Positions 7,418-16,189 of a stretch of DNA of 44,495 bases are shown in pieces. How positions within the stretch are numbered: the first letter of the stretch is position 1; each line of letters opens with the position of its first letter. Made by a program: the position numbers and the translations under genes. The DNA is taken from NCBI GenBank assembly GCA_903882645.1, contig CAIRXZ010000193.1:1-44495 (forward strand). The letters run 5' to 3'. The notes under the pieces are model-generated. The model did no database searches. It was not told where the DNA came from and worked only from the letters and a program-made list of their open reading frames with translations. The DNA comes from an uncultured Acidobacteriia bacterium. Lineage in GTDB: Bacteria; Acidobacteriota; Terriglobia; Bryobacterales; Bryobacteraceae.

Positions 7418-10400
7418 TCACTCCGCGGGGACGGGCGTCAGCCCGGGACTCGATTGTTTGCGCCCCGAGAGGCGCCTGGCCAGCCGGTCGAAGAACAGAT
7501 AGATAACCGGCGTGGTGAAGAGGGTCAGCATCTGGCTGATGATCAGACCGCCGATCATGGTGATGCCGAGCGGCCGGCGCAACTCCGACCCCGTGCCCGT
7601 GCCGAGAGCCAGCGGCGCCGCGCCGAGCAACGCCGCCATGGTGGTCATCAGAATGGGGCGGAAGCGCAACAGACAGGCCTGGTATATGGCGTCGATGGGC
7701 TGCATGCCCTGCTTTCGCTCGCAATCCAGCGCGAAATCGATCATCATGACGCCGTTCTTGTTCACAATTCCGATGAGCAGGACGATGCCGATCAGCGAGA
7801 TCACGCTGAAGTCTGCGCCCGTGACGTTTAGGGCCAGCAGCGCGCCCACGCCGGCCGAGGGAAGCGTGGACAGAATCGTGATCGGATGGATGTAGCTCTC
7901 GTAGAGCACGCCAAGGACGATGTATTCGGTCGCCAGCGCCGCCAGAATCAGCAACCACTCGTTGGTCAGCGACGTCTGAAACGCCTGGGCTGTACCCTGA
8001 AACGCCGCTTGAATGCTGGGCGGCAATCCGATTTCCTGCTTGACCTTATTCACGGCATTCACGGCATTGCCCAGCGAAGCGGTGGGAGACAGGTTGAAGG
8101 AGAGCGTGATCACCGGGAACTGACCCTGGTGGTTTACGGTGATGGGGACGGCCAGGGTTTCCACATGGGTGAAGGCGCTTAGCGGGACTTGGCCTCCCGT
8201 GGGGAATGCGGTGGAGGACGCGATAACGCCGCCTCCCAACGCGGTGCTGGCGAGGGCGGCCGCGGAGTTAGCGGCCGAAGTGGCGGCGGAACTCGTGTTG
8301 GCGGGTCCTTGCGAGACTGCCCCGGAGGCCGAACCGCCCGCCACCAGGCCCGCGCCGCCGCTCGAGGATCCCGCGCCCGTGCGGATAAACAGATTGCGCA
8401 GGTCCGCTGGGTTCTGCCGGAACGAGGGCTTCACTTCGAGCACTACGTGGTACTGGTTGAGTTGCGTGAAGATGGTAGACACTTCCCGCTGGCCGTAGGC
8501 GTCGTACAGAGTCTGGTCGATGGCCGCGGGCGTGATTCCCAGACGCGCGGCCGTGTCGCGGTCGAATACCAGCTTCGCGCGCAGGCCCTGCACCTGCTGG
8601 TCGGTGGCTACATCGCTCAGTTCCGGCAGTTCCCGCAGCCGGGCCAGCATTTTCGGCGCATACGCGTTCAACTCGTCCGCGCTGGGGTCTTCCAGTGTGT
8701 ATTGGAACTGAGTGCGGCTGACGCGGTCTTCCACCGTCAGATCCTGTACCGGCTGCATGAACAAAGTAATGCCGGCCACTTCCGCCAAATGCGGCTGAAG
8801 GCGCCGAATCACGTCGGAAGCGCCGATCTTGCGCTCGTCGAGCGGTTTGAGATTGATCAGAATGCGGCCGCTGTTCAGGGTGGTATTGGTTCCATCGATG
8901 CCGATGAAGGAGGAGAGGCTCTGCACCGCCGGATCGGTCAGAATCACCTTGGCGAGCCGCTGCTGAAACGACGACATCTCGGGAAACGACACAGTCTGCG
9001 CCGCTTCCGAAACGCCCTGAATGACGCCCGTATCCTGGATGGGGAAAAAGCCCTTTGGAATGGTGTAAAACTGGTAGCACGTAAGGGCCAGCGTGCCGGC
9101 CGCCACCAGCAGCGTCGCGGTTTGCCAGCGCAGCACAAACCGCAATATCCTGCCGTAAAGCGCGATCACGGCCTCGAAGGCGCGTTCCGAGGCGCGGTAC
9201 AGGCGTCCTCGGGAGGCCTCGGGTTTGTGCTTGAGCAGCTTCGCGCACATCATGGGCGTTAGCGTCAGCGATACGAGGGCGGAGACCAGAATGGTGACGG
9301 CCAGGGTGACCGCGAATTCGCGGAAGAGCCGGCCGACGATATCGCCCATGAACAGCAGCGGAATGAGCGTCGCGATCAGCGAACCCGTCAGAGAGATGAT
9401 GGTGAAGCCGATTTGCTCGGCGCCCTTCAGCGCCGCCTGCAGGGGCGCCTCTCCCTGTTCGATGTAGCGCGCGATGTTCTCGATCATCACGATGGCGTCG
9501 TCCACCACGAAGCCGGTCGAGATGGTCAGCGCCATCAAGGTGAGGTTGTTGAGGCTGTAACCGAGCATGTACATCGCCCCGAACGTGCCCACCAGCGATA
9601 GTGGAACGGCCACGCTCGGTATGATGGTCGCCGAAACGTTGCGCAGGAACAGGAAGATCACCATCACCACCAGCCCCACCGTCAGCATGAGCGCGAACTG
9701 GACATCCGAGACGGATGCGCGGATGGTGTTGGTTCGGTCGGTGAGGATGCTCACCTGAATCGACTTCGGCAGCGTGGAGGTCAGTTGCGGCAGCAACAGT
9801 TTGATGCGATCCACCACCTGGATGATGTTGGCGCCGGGCTGCCGCTGGATGTTCATGATCACGGCCGGAGCCTCATTCATCCAGGCGGCCTGCCGGACGT
9901 TCTCGATGTCGTCGATCACGTCGGCGACCTGGGTAAGCTTCACCGGGGCGCCGTTTCGGTAGGCCACGATGAGCGGGCGGTAGTCGCCCGACGAGAGCAA
10001 CTGGTCGTTGGCGCCGATCTGGTAGGCCTGGTGCGCCCCGTCGAAATTCCCCTTCGCCTGATTTACGTTGGCGGCGACGATGGCGCTGCGAACGTCCTCC
10101 AGATTCAGACCGTTGGAAGCCAGCACGGTGGGGTTCACCTGGATGCGGACGGCCGGCTTCTGTCCGCCGCTGATGCTGACCAGCCCTACGCCGGGCAATT
10201 GCGAGATCTTCGGCGCCAGGCGGGTGTCGGCAAGGTCCTCCACGCGCGACAGCGGTTCGGTCTTGGAAGTAAGCGCCAGGGTCAGAATGGGCGTGTCGGC
10301 CGGGTTGGTTTTGGCGTAAATCGGCGGGACCGGAAGGTCCGAGGGAAGAAAGGTTCCGGAGGCGTTGATGGACTGCTGCACTTCCTGTTCGGCGACGTCG

Positions 10401-10702
10401 ATACCCAGGCTGAGATTGAATTGCAGGGTGATGACCGAGCTTCCGTCCGAGCTGGTGGAGGTCATCTGCTGCAGGCCCGGCACCTGGCCGAACTGACGCT
10501 CGAGAGGCGCTGTGACCGAAGACGCCATCACATCCGGGCTGGCGCCGGGATAGAACGTGATTACCTGGATGGTCGGATAATCCACCTCAGGCAGCGCGGA
10601 AACCGGCAACTGCTTGTAGGCCACCGCGCCTGCCAGCAGGATGCCAATCATGAGGAGCGACGTCGCAACCGGCCGGAGGATGAACGTCCGGGAGGGACTC
10701 AC
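7418..10702 (-). CDS. RND multidrug efflux permease, MdtC/AcrB type (first pump)
   Basis: This 1094-aa RND permease starts at a GTG that overlaps the adaptor's stop codon (GTGA). The proton-relay motif [16 protein letters not shown], the TM10 motif [15 protein letters not shown] and the C-terminal [14 protein letters not shown] are intact. It is about 50 residues longer than its partner because of a low-complexity Ser/Ala/Gly insert at about residues 772-836, between FIRTGAG and GGQVPLSAF, in a periplasmic loop that normally runs directly into the PLSAF strand. The two pumps share the same architecture and are probably an old tandem duplication that works as a heteromer, as MdtB and MdtC do. 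The substrate is unknown. Confidence 0.95.
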   Translation of the reverse strand: MSPSRTFILRPVATSLLMIGILLAGAVAYKQLPVSALPEVDYPTIQVITFYPGASPDVMASSVTAPLERQFGQVPGLQQMTSTSSDGSSVITLQFNLSLGIDVAEQEVQQSINASGTFLPSDLPVPPIYAKTNPADTPILTLALTSKTEPLSRVEDLADTRLAPKISQLPGVGLVSISGGQKPAVRIQVNPTVLASNGLNLEDVRSAIVAANVNQAKGNFDGAHQAYQIGANDQLLSSGDYRPLIVAYRNGAPVKLTQVADVIDDIENVRQAAWMNEAPAVIMNIQRQPGANIIQVVDRIKLLLPQLTSTLPKSIQVSILTDRTNTIRASVSDVQFALMLTVGLVVMVIFLFLRNVSATIIPSVAVPLSLVGTFGAMYMLGYSLNNLTLMALTISTGFVVDDAIVMIENIARYIEQGEAPLQAALKGAEQIGFTIISLTGSLIATLIPLLFMGDIVGRLFREFAVTLAVTILVSALVSLTLTPMMCAKLLKHKPEASRGRLYRASERAFEAVIALYGRILRFVLRWQTATLLVAAGTLALTCYQFYTIPKGFFPIQDTGVIQGVSEAAQTVSFPEMSSFQQRLAKVILTDPAVQSLSSFIGIDGTNTTLNSGRILINLKPLDERKIGASDVIRRLQPHLAEVAGITLFMQPVQDLTVEDRVSRTQFQYTLEDPSADELNAYAPKMLARLRELPELSDVATDQQVQGLRAKLVFDRDTAARLGITPAAIDQTLYDAYGQREVSTIFTQLNQYHVVLEVKPSFRQNPADLRNLFIRTGAGSSSGGAGLVAGGSASGAVSQGPANTSSAATSAANSAAALASTALGGGVIASSTAFPTGGQVPLSAFTHVETLAVPITVNHQGQFPVITLSFNLSPTASLGNAVNAVNKVKQEIGLPPSIQAAFQGTAQAFQTSLTNEWLLILAALATEYIVLGVLYESYIHPITILSTLPSAGVGALLALNVTGADFSVISLIGIVLLIGIVNKNGVMMIDFALDCERKQGMQPIDAIYQACLLRFRPILMTTMAALLGAAPLALGTGTGSELRRPLGITMIGGLIISQMLTLFTTPVIYLFFDRLARRLSGRKQSSPGLTPVPAE

Positions 10703-11967
10703 TTCGGCTTCCCCCCGGATCTGCCGCCAGCCTGCGCGTCGGCCATTTGAACGGTGACTTGGGCGCCTTCCGACAGCTTGTCGACGCCGGTCATGACCAG
10801 CACGTCGCCGGGGGCGATTCCGCTGGTAACTTCGGTGTTGTCGCCTTCCACCACCCCTTCGGTGATCTGCCGGACGCTGACGCTGCGGTCGGCGTTAACT
10901 ACGTAGACATAAGTGGAATTGGTGGTCCGCTGGATCACGGCGCTGGGCGCCAGCGTGACTCCATGCTTTTCCTCCACCAGCAGGTGCACGTTGACGAACT
11001 GGTTGGGGAAGAGCAGGCCGGCGCTGTTGTCGAAATTGGCGCGAAGCCGGAGCGTTCCCGTGGTCGGATCGATCTGGTTGTCCACCGTCGCCAGCGTCCC
11101 GGAGCCGATCTTCGTGGTGTTCGCCCGGTCGTAGGCATAGGCCGTCAAATGCTGCCCCGCGGCCATCTTGCGAAGCACCACCGGAAGATCGTCCTCGGCA
11201 ACCGTGAAAATGACGCTGATGGGCTGGATTTGCGTGATCACCAGCAGACCGTTCGTGTCGGCGGCATGTACGATGTTCCCTGGATCCACCAGCCGCAGCC
11301 CAACCTTACCGGTAATGGGCGCCCGAATGCTGCAATAGACCAGGTTCAGCTTGGCGCTGTCGATCTGCCCCTGGTCGGTCTTCACCACCCCTTCGGCCTG
11401 CGCCACCGCCGCCTTCTGGGTGGCCAGTTGTTGTTCGGGAATCGCGTTCTGCGCCAGCAGTTTCTGGTAGCGGTCGAGATCGACGCGCGCATTATCGAGC
11501 GTGGCCTGGTCGCGCGCCATTTGCCCCTCGGCCTGCTCCAACATCACCTGGTACGGCCGCGGGTCGATTTCCACCAGCAGGTCGCCCTCCTGCACCATGT
11601 CGCCTTCGTTGTAGTGGACCTTCATCAACTGCCCGTCCACGCGGCTCTTTATGGTCACCGTGTAAACCGGGGTCACCGATCCACCGGGGCCGGTAATGTA
11701 GACGCCGATGTCTCCCTTCAAGGCCGTAGCCGCCACCACCGGGATGGCGCCCGATCCGCCCTTCTTGCCGCCCTTCGCGGTGGCGGTGGTTGAGGTGGAG
11801 GGGGTTGAGGTCGCCTTCGGCCGGAGATACCAGGCGCCGGCGCCCAACAAAACCAGAACAGGCAGCCACCACCATCGCCGGCCCAAGGACCGCCGCTTCG
11901 GCGCCTTCGTCACTGGGGACGCGGCCCGCGCGCCCGGCTCCATCGCCGGAGGAGTGTAATCTTTCAT
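10699..11967 (-). CDS. RND efflux periplasmic adaptor, MdtA type
   Basis: This 422-aa protein has a basic cytoplasmic N-terminus ([11 protein letters not shown]), one membrane anchor (about residues 32-48), a Ser/Thr linker, then the membrane-fusion-protein core. The first lipoyl half is [36 protein letters not shown], followed by a helical hairpin ([29 protein letters not shown]), the second lipoyl half ([23 protein letters not shown]) and a beta barrel with [16 protein letters not shown]. These are diagnostic of MdtA/AcrA adaptors. It is the first gene of a four-gene operon and overlaps the next gene by 4 bp. The ATG is preceded only by a weak GGAT, and no regulator gene is adjacent. Confidence 0.95.
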   Translation of the reverse strand: MKDYTPPAMEPGARAASPVTKAPKRRSLGRRWWWLPVLVLLGAGAWYLRPKATSTPSTSTTATAKGGKKGGSGAIPVVAATALKGDIGVYITGPGGSVTPVYTVTIKSRVDGQLMKVHYNEGDMVQEGDLLVEIDPRPYQVMLEQAEGQMARDQATLDNARVDLDRYQKLLAQNAIPEQQLATQKAAVAQAEGVVKTDQGQIDSAKLNLVYCSIRAPITGKVGLRLVDPGNIVHAADTNGLLVITQIQPISVIFTVAEDDLPVVLRKMAAGQHLTAYAYDRANTTKIGSGTLATVDNQIDPTTGTLRLRANFDNSAGLLFPNQFVNVHLLVEEKHGVTLAPSAVIQRTTNSTYVYVVNADRSVSVRQITEGVVEGDNTEVTSGIAPGDVLVMTGVDKLSEGAQVTVQMADAQAGGRSGGKPK

Positions 11968-12363
11968 GTCGTCATCCGCTGGATGTGTTTGCGTATCTCG
12001 CGATGTCCTGGACCGCGGTCTTCACATCGGAGATATGAATAGTTCCATCTTAATCTACGGGCGCGTTCGGAGAGACGCGATGTTACAAGCTCATCCTGGC
12101 CATCTCAAATTAGTCCTTTGGAACCAATACCTTGACTTGGACCGGGCGATGTGTATGGAAAACCTCGATGGCGAGCTGCCCCCGGTTCGCCCCCGTGGAG
12201 TGGGCCTCCAGGCCTGCCATGCCCGCTTTCTTGCGGGCATCCGCCGGCCGGGAGGATGCCGCCGGGAATGGCGGCATGGCAAGCCGGAGGCTCGCTCCAC
12301 GGAGGGGTGCCGATGCCTAGGCTGGTTCTTCGACCCTCCCTCTTCGCCGGGCGGCGGGGCCGC
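11968..12363. other. Intergenic region upstream of the RND operon
   Basis: These 396 bp lie between the start of the RND adaptor (minus strand) and the stop of the oxidoreductase gene (minus strand), so the operon's promoter should be here. I could not find a convincing -35/-10 pair. The left half is more AT-rich than its surroundings. The right half is occupied by a long imperfect palindrome, listed separately. No gene is supported. Confidence 0.6.
12190..12306. repeat. 117-bp imperfect palindrome with internal hairpins
   Basis: The outer arms are 12191-12223 and 12273-12305. The left arm reads CCCCGTGGAGTGGGCC and continues to CTGCCATGCC. The right arm is its imperfect reverse complement (about 28 of 33 positions pair). 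Between them lie smaller hairpins such as GCCCGC-TTTCTT-GCGGGC (about 12220-12237) and CATCC...GGATG. A structure of this size is larger than a normal terminator and looks like a palindromic repetitive element. It sits downstream of the RND operon promoter region and could also end transcription. Confidence 0.7.
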
Positions 12364-13467
12364 CTATTTCGCCAGCGCAATCCTCCGGCCCGTGCGCGCG
12401 CTCTCGCGCGCCGCCTCCAGGATTTCGACCACGATTACGTTGTTCTCCAGCGAATTCAGGCCCGCGGGCTTGAAGCGGCCGCGCGCCACGCCCGAGAAGT
12501 AACTGATGGAATCGCGCTCGGCTGGCGGCAGGTCGGCGGGCTTACGCGCTTCTTCGGCGCGCTGGCCCGGAAGACGCACGCGCAGGGTATCGCCGCCGGT
12601 CGCGATGGCGTAACCCGTTTCGCCGTAGACCTCGAAATCCTTCCGGCCAACCGGCCAGTTCCAGGAGGCTTGGATAATGCCTTGCGCTTTAGGGTACTGC
12701 ATCAGGATCGTGGCTTCGTCATCCACCCGGCCGTATATCGCCGGCTTGTTGGTCTGTGCGATCGCGGCGACCGCCAGCGGCCTCTGGTTGTCCATCAGCC
12801 AGGTCATCAGGTTGGCGCCATAACAGCCAAAATCGAAAAGCGCGCCCGCGCCGTTTTTCGCCGGGTCCGTGAGCCAGGCGAGAAACTCCGGCTGAACGCC
12901 GATCTCCTTGGGCCCCTGGTGCCCGTCCATGGCCACCATCTTGCGGATCTCGCCCGCGGCCTTCTGTTCTTTGAACAGTCTCCGGATCTCGGCATGGCTC
13001 TTGTACCACGTGGTCTCGTAGTTCACCATCACGGGAATGCCCGAACTCCGCGCCGCCTCCTGAATGGCGCGCGCCTGGATGACGTTGACGGCGAGCGGCT
13101 TCTCCATCATCACCGGGATACGGCGGCGGGCGCACGCCTCCACCACCATGGCGTGATCGAAGGTATTGGTGAAAGTGGCCACAGCCTCGGGCTTGACGCG
13201 GTCCAGCATCGTAGCCAGATCGTTGAACAGGATCTCCGGCGCCAGCGCTTCGCTCTTTGCGTAGGAGGCCGTCAGGGCGGGGTCGGCATCGAACACTCCG
13301 GCGATCCGCACATCCGCGCGGCTCTTGGCCGCCCGCAGAAATCCCGAGACGTGCCCGTGCGCAAGCCCCGCGATGGCCAGCCGCAAGGGCTTGGCTTCCG
13401 AAGCCTCCTGCGCCTGCGCGGCCCCGATCAGCGAGAAAAGCAACAACCCGGCGATTTTGCGAATCAT
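12364..13467 (-). CDS. Exported Gfo/Idh/MocA-family oxidoreductase
   Basis: This 367-aa protein has a signal peptide (MIRKIAGLLLF, cleavage near AQAQ, residues 17-20). A Rossmann start LRLAIAGLAHGHV (about 28-40) is followed by the family's EKP triad (MMEKPLAVN, about 121-129). The C-terminal alpha/beta domain contains GALFDFGCYGANLMTWLM, the segment with the usual catalytic aspartate/histidine region. These enzymes oxidise or epimerise sugars and related alcohols with NAD(P). The nucleotide motif is GLAHGH rather than the usual GxGxxG, seen in some exported members. The frame is open far upstream, but this ATG is chosen because it begins a clear signal peptide. Neighbouring sugar hydrolases fit a carbohydrate role; the substrate is unknown. 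Confidence 0.88.
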   Translation of the reverse strand: MIRKIAGLLLFSLIGAAQAQEASEAKPLRLAIAGLAHGHVSGFLRAAKSRADVRIAGVFDADPALTASYAKSEALAPEILFNDLATMLDRVKPEAVATFTNTFDHAMVVEACARRRIPVMMEKPLAVNVIQARAIQEAARSSGIPVMVNYETTWYKSHAEIRRLFKEQKAAGEIRKMVAMDGHQGPKEIGVQPEFLAWLTDPAKNGAGALFDFGCYGANLMTWLMDNQRPLAVAAIAQTNKPAIYGRVDDEATILMQYPKAQGIIQASWNWPVGRKDFEVYGETGYAIATGGDTLRVRLPGQRAEEARKPADLPPAERDSISYFSGVARGRFKPAGLNSLENNVIVVEILEAARESARTGRRIALAK

Positions 13468-13575
13468 GCCTGCATGATATCCGATTGAATCCGGCGATGG
13501 ATGGGCATGGCCAACGCCCGATCCGTCCTGAGGTGTGCGACAGAAAAGTGATGCGGGCTTCGGTGGTTGGGTGGG

Positions 13576-13593
13576 GCGGACCCCCCGGTCCGC
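13576..13593. repeat. GC hairpin cluster in the divergent spacer
   Basis: A perfect stem GCGGACC-CCCC-GGTCCGC lies between the divergently transcribed oxidoreductase and ferredoxin genes. It is followed by GGCC-rich palindromes (about 13609-13630) and CGCGC-CAAAA-GCGCG (about 13637-13652). It shares the GGGGCGGACCCC core with the hairpin at 2452. Because it lies between divergent genes it is unlikely to be a terminator and more likely a dispersed repeat. Confidence 0.5.
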
Positions 13594-13671
13594 GGCCGGC
13601 GCCCTCGTCGGCCTCCGGCCGAAGGCCGGCCGTGGGCGCGCGCCAAAAGCGCGTTGTAAAATCGGTAGGAC

Positions 13672-14805
13672 ATGCCGACAATCGAGTCCGAAACCCTGTA
13701 TCGGCGCTTGCAGCAGCACCTCGACCGCATGCCGGTCGCGTTCCCGCCCGCGCCGTCCGGCGTTGAGATCCGGATTCTCGAACGGCTGTTTACGCCCGAG
13801 GAAGCCGAAATCGCCCTCGAGCTGAGCGCCATTCCCGAGCCGGCGGACACCATCCACCGCCGCTTCGGATCGCGCCTCGCCCTCCAGGAACTGCGCCCCA
13901 AGCTGGAGCGCATGGCCGCCAAAGGCATCATCCTGTCGTTTCCGGTTGCCGGCGAGATGCGCTTCGGCAAGATGATCTTCGCCATCGGCATGTACGAGCG
14001 CCAACTGAAGACCCTCACCCCCGAATTCGAGCGCGACGCCCGCCAGTATTTCGACGAGGCCTTCGGTCGCGCGTTTCATACCGGCAAGACGCCCCAACTG
14101 CGCGTCGTCCCCGTGAATAAGCGGATTGCCGTCGATCGCGGAGTCACCACCTACGACCGCATCCGCGCCCACGTCGAGGCTTCCCCAGGTCCCTTCGGCA
14201 CGATACGCTGCATCTGCCGCCACGGCCACGATCTGACGGACGAACCCTGCCGCCAAACCAAACTGCGCGACAACTGCCTCATGATCGGCCCGGCCGCGCA
14301 CTGGGCCGCGGAGTCGGGCAATGGGCAGGCGGTAACCCGCGAGCGGATGCTCGATCTGCTCGACCAGGCGGACCGCGACGGCTTGGTGTTGCAGCCGGAG
14401 AATACCAAGGCGCCCATGTTCGTGTGCTGCTGTTGCGGGTGCTGCTGCGGCGTGCTGCGCTCCGCCAAACGGCTCCCCCAGCCGGCCGGTTTCTTCAGCT
14501 CGAACTTCTACGCCGTGGCCGACGCCGACGCCTGCCAGTCCTGCGGCGTATGCGAGACCCGCTGCCGGATGGAGGCCATAGCCAGCCCCGAGGGCAAGGC
14601 CGTCGTGGACCGCTCGCGCTGCATTGGCTGCGCCCTCTGCCTCACGACCTGTCCCAGCGGGGCCTTGCGGCTGGAAGCCGTCGATCGCCCCAAGGAGCCG
14701 CCCGACGACGCCAAAGCGCTCTACCTGAAACTGTTTGAGGACCGGTTCGGCCGCTGGGGCATGGCCAAACTCGGCGCGCGCAAACTGCTGGGGATGAAGA
14801 TATAG
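13672..14805 (+). CDS. 4Fe-4S binding protein with CCCCGCCC cluster motif
   Basis: This 377-aa protein has an N-terminal helical, winged-helix-like half (LERLFTPEEAEIALEL, then LERMAAKGIILSF), a middle segment with spaced cysteines (IRCICRHGHDLTDEPC), an extraordinary cysteine run CCCCGCCCG (residues 252-260), and two ferredoxin motifs: CQSCGVCETRC (about 288-298) and CIGCALCLTTC (about 318-328). The two C-x2-C-x2-C-x3-C/P sets should bind two [4Fe-4S] clusters. Proteins with this N-terminal region plus a CCxCCxxL run and a C-terminal ferredoxin are annotated generically as 4Fe-4S proteins and presumed to transfer electrons; the role is not established. It is divergent from the oxidoreductase and convergent with the GH105 gene. 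Confidence 0.85.
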   Translation: MPTIESETLYRRLQQHLDRMPVAFPPAPSGVEIRILERLFTPEEAEIALELSAIPEPADTIHRRFGSRLALQELRPKLERMAAKGIILSFPVAGEMRFGKMIFAIGMYERQLKTLTPEFERDARQYFDEAFGRAFHTGKTPQLRVVPVNKRIAVDRGVTTYDRIRAHVEASPGPFGTIRCICRHGHDLTDEPCRQTKLRDNCLMIGPAAHWAAESGNGQAVTRERMLDLLDQADRDGLVLQPENTKAPMFVCCCCGCCCGVLRSAKRLPQPAGFFSSNFYAVADADACQSCGVCETRCRMEAIASPEGKAVVDRSRCIGCALCLTTCPSGALRLEAVDRPKEPPDDAKALYLKLFEDRFGRWGMAKLGARKLLGMKI

Positions 14806-14862
14806 CGCCAAGACCGCGTGGTTTCGCCGCGGCCCTCCCGCCGCCGCGAACTCACACCGGCG

Positions 14863-14896
14863 CGCCGTAGGGGCCGGGCATGCCCGGCCCGCGGCG
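14863..14896. terminator. Perfect 20-bp palindrome between convergent genes
   Basis: GGGCCGGGCATGCCCGGCCC (14871-14890) is a perfect palindrome, with outer CGCCG/CGGCG arms extending the stem. It lies between the convergent ends of the ferredoxin gene (14805) and the GH105 gene (14947), where a two-way terminator is expected. There is no T-tract, so termination is inferred from shape and position only. Confidence 0.5.
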
Positions 14897-14946
14897 TTCA
14901 GGAACAGGCCAACTTGGCGGGGCGCTATCGAACGGCGATTCGGAAT

Positions 14947-16032
14947 CTACTTCTTCAGCAGGGCAAGAACGCACCAGAGGACCGGCGCCTGGCCGTGTGG
15001 ATTACCCTTCTGAGTCGGACGGTTCAGGTAGAACTCCAGGCTGTTGGTCTGGCCGGTGCCGACACAGACCTTGTCGACCAAGCCGTCCTGGTCGATGAAC
15101 TTGTTGACCCCCAGCCAGCCTTTGCGCGCGGCTTGGGCGTAGGCCTCGTCCTTGAGCCAACCCTTCTTCACGCCGGTGATCATGGCGAAGGTGAACATCG
15201 CGGTCGACGAGCTCTCCTGGTAGGACTCCGGGTGGTCGATCAGTTGATGCCACACTCCGTCGGCGTCCTGGTATTTCAACAGCGAGGCCATCATCTTGTG
15301 GTAGCCCTCCAGGATGCGGGTGCGCTTGGGGTGGTTCTTCGGCAGCTCGCTGAGCAGTTCGGACATGCCGCCCGCCGCCCAGCCGTTGCCCCGTCCCCAG
15401 AAGAAGGGGAACTCCGGCCCGTGATAGAACAGGCCGTTCGGCTTCTGGAGCTTATCCAGGTATGCGGCCATTTCGAGCGCGGCGCGGTCCAGGTAGACCC
15501 TATCGCCGGTAGCGCGGTAGGCCTGGACCTGGAGGATCGTGATCATGTACATGTCGTCGATCCAGAAGCGCGTTTCGGCCGAGAGCCCTTCCGGCGTGGG
15601 GTTCTCCCACTGCTGGTCGGCCAGCTTCTTGCCGAGTGCGAGGTATTGCGGGTCCTTGGTGCGGATGTACAGCTCCAGCGGCACGATGCCGAAGATGTTG
15701 TGGTCGACGTGGCGCTGCCAGGAGATCAGCTTCTGCTGTCCCTCTTCGGTCCGCCAGGGGTCGTAGCGCTTGACCAGCGCGTCGGTCAACGCTTGGTCGT
15801 TGGTCAGCTTGGCGAACTCCAGCGCGGCGTACCAGGTGGAGTCCTCGGCGTAGTGGACCCCGGGTCTCGTCGGAATCCAGCGCGGGATCATGTTCTGAGC
15901 GATCTTCTTGCCGATTTCCCGCGGCGCCGCGCCCGCCGGCCAGTTGGTGAATTCCTTCTTCTGCGCTGTCGCGACTCCGGCGAGCCCGATGATCGTGAGT
16001 CCGGCGGCCAAATGGTGAATGAGGGTGCGCAT
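14947..16032 (-). CDS. Exported glycoside hydrolase family 105 (unsaturated rhamnogalacturonyl hydrolase-like)
   Basis: This protein is 361 aa from the ATG at 16032, preferred over an upstream in-frame start at 16113 because it begins a signal peptide (MRTLIHHLAAGLTIIGLAG, cleavage after ATAQ) and follows a strong GGAGG about 8 bp away. The (alpha/alpha)6 barrel shows TRFWIDDMYM (about residues 154-163, with the aspartate pair at the expected catalytic position), FFWGRGNGWAAGGMSEL and WHQLIDHPESYQESSSTAMF. These are hallmark GH105 segments (YteR/RhiN type). The enzyme removes the unsaturated uronic acid left by pectate or rhamnogalacturonan lyases. No lyase is in the window. It acts outside the cytoplasm. 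Confidence 0.9.
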   Translation of the reverse strand: MRTLIHHLAAGLTIIGLAGVATAQKKEFTNWPAGAAPREIGKKIAQNMIPRWIPTRPGVHYAEDSTWYAALEFAKLTNDQALTDALVKRYDPWRTEEGQQKLISWQRHVDHNIFGIVPLELYIRTKDPQYLALGKKLADQQWENPTPEGLSAETRFWIDDMYMITILQVQAYRATGDRVYLDRAALEMAAYLDKLQKPNGLFYHGPEFPFFWGRGNGWAAGGMSELLSELPKNHPKRTRILEGYHKMMASLLKYQDADGVWHQLIDHPESYQESSSTAMFTFAMITGVKKGWLKDEAYAQAARKGWLGVNKFIDQDGLVDKVCVGTGQTNSLEFYLNRPTQKGNPHGQAPVLWCVLALLKK

Positions 16033-16037
16033 TCTCC

Positions 16038-16046
16038 GTCCTCCCA
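16038..16046 (-). promoter_or_regulatory. Ribosome binding site deciding the GH105 start
   Basis: On the minus strand the sequence GGGAGGACGG ends about 5 bp before the ATG at 16032. No comparable site precedes the upstream in-frame candidate at 16113. Together with the signal peptide this fixes the start. Confidence 0.65.
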
Positions 16047-16189
16047 AGTCCGTTTCCGCGGCTACCTGACTGCCGCCGCGGCCACTGACGATAAATAGAT
16101 GACGAACTCTCAAAATTGTACACGAGGCGGCGCCCGCCGCGCTCGCCTTTTCGACGCCCGCCGGGCAGGATCGGTGAATCGCCTTGCGC

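Noticed and set aside
13468-14811. Open antisense extension of the oxidoreductase frame through the ferredoxin gene (815 codons in total).
   Set aside because: The extra part has no family character and mirrors the real ferredoxin gene; in GC-rich DNA antisense frames often stay open. The signal peptide at 13467 fixes the true start.
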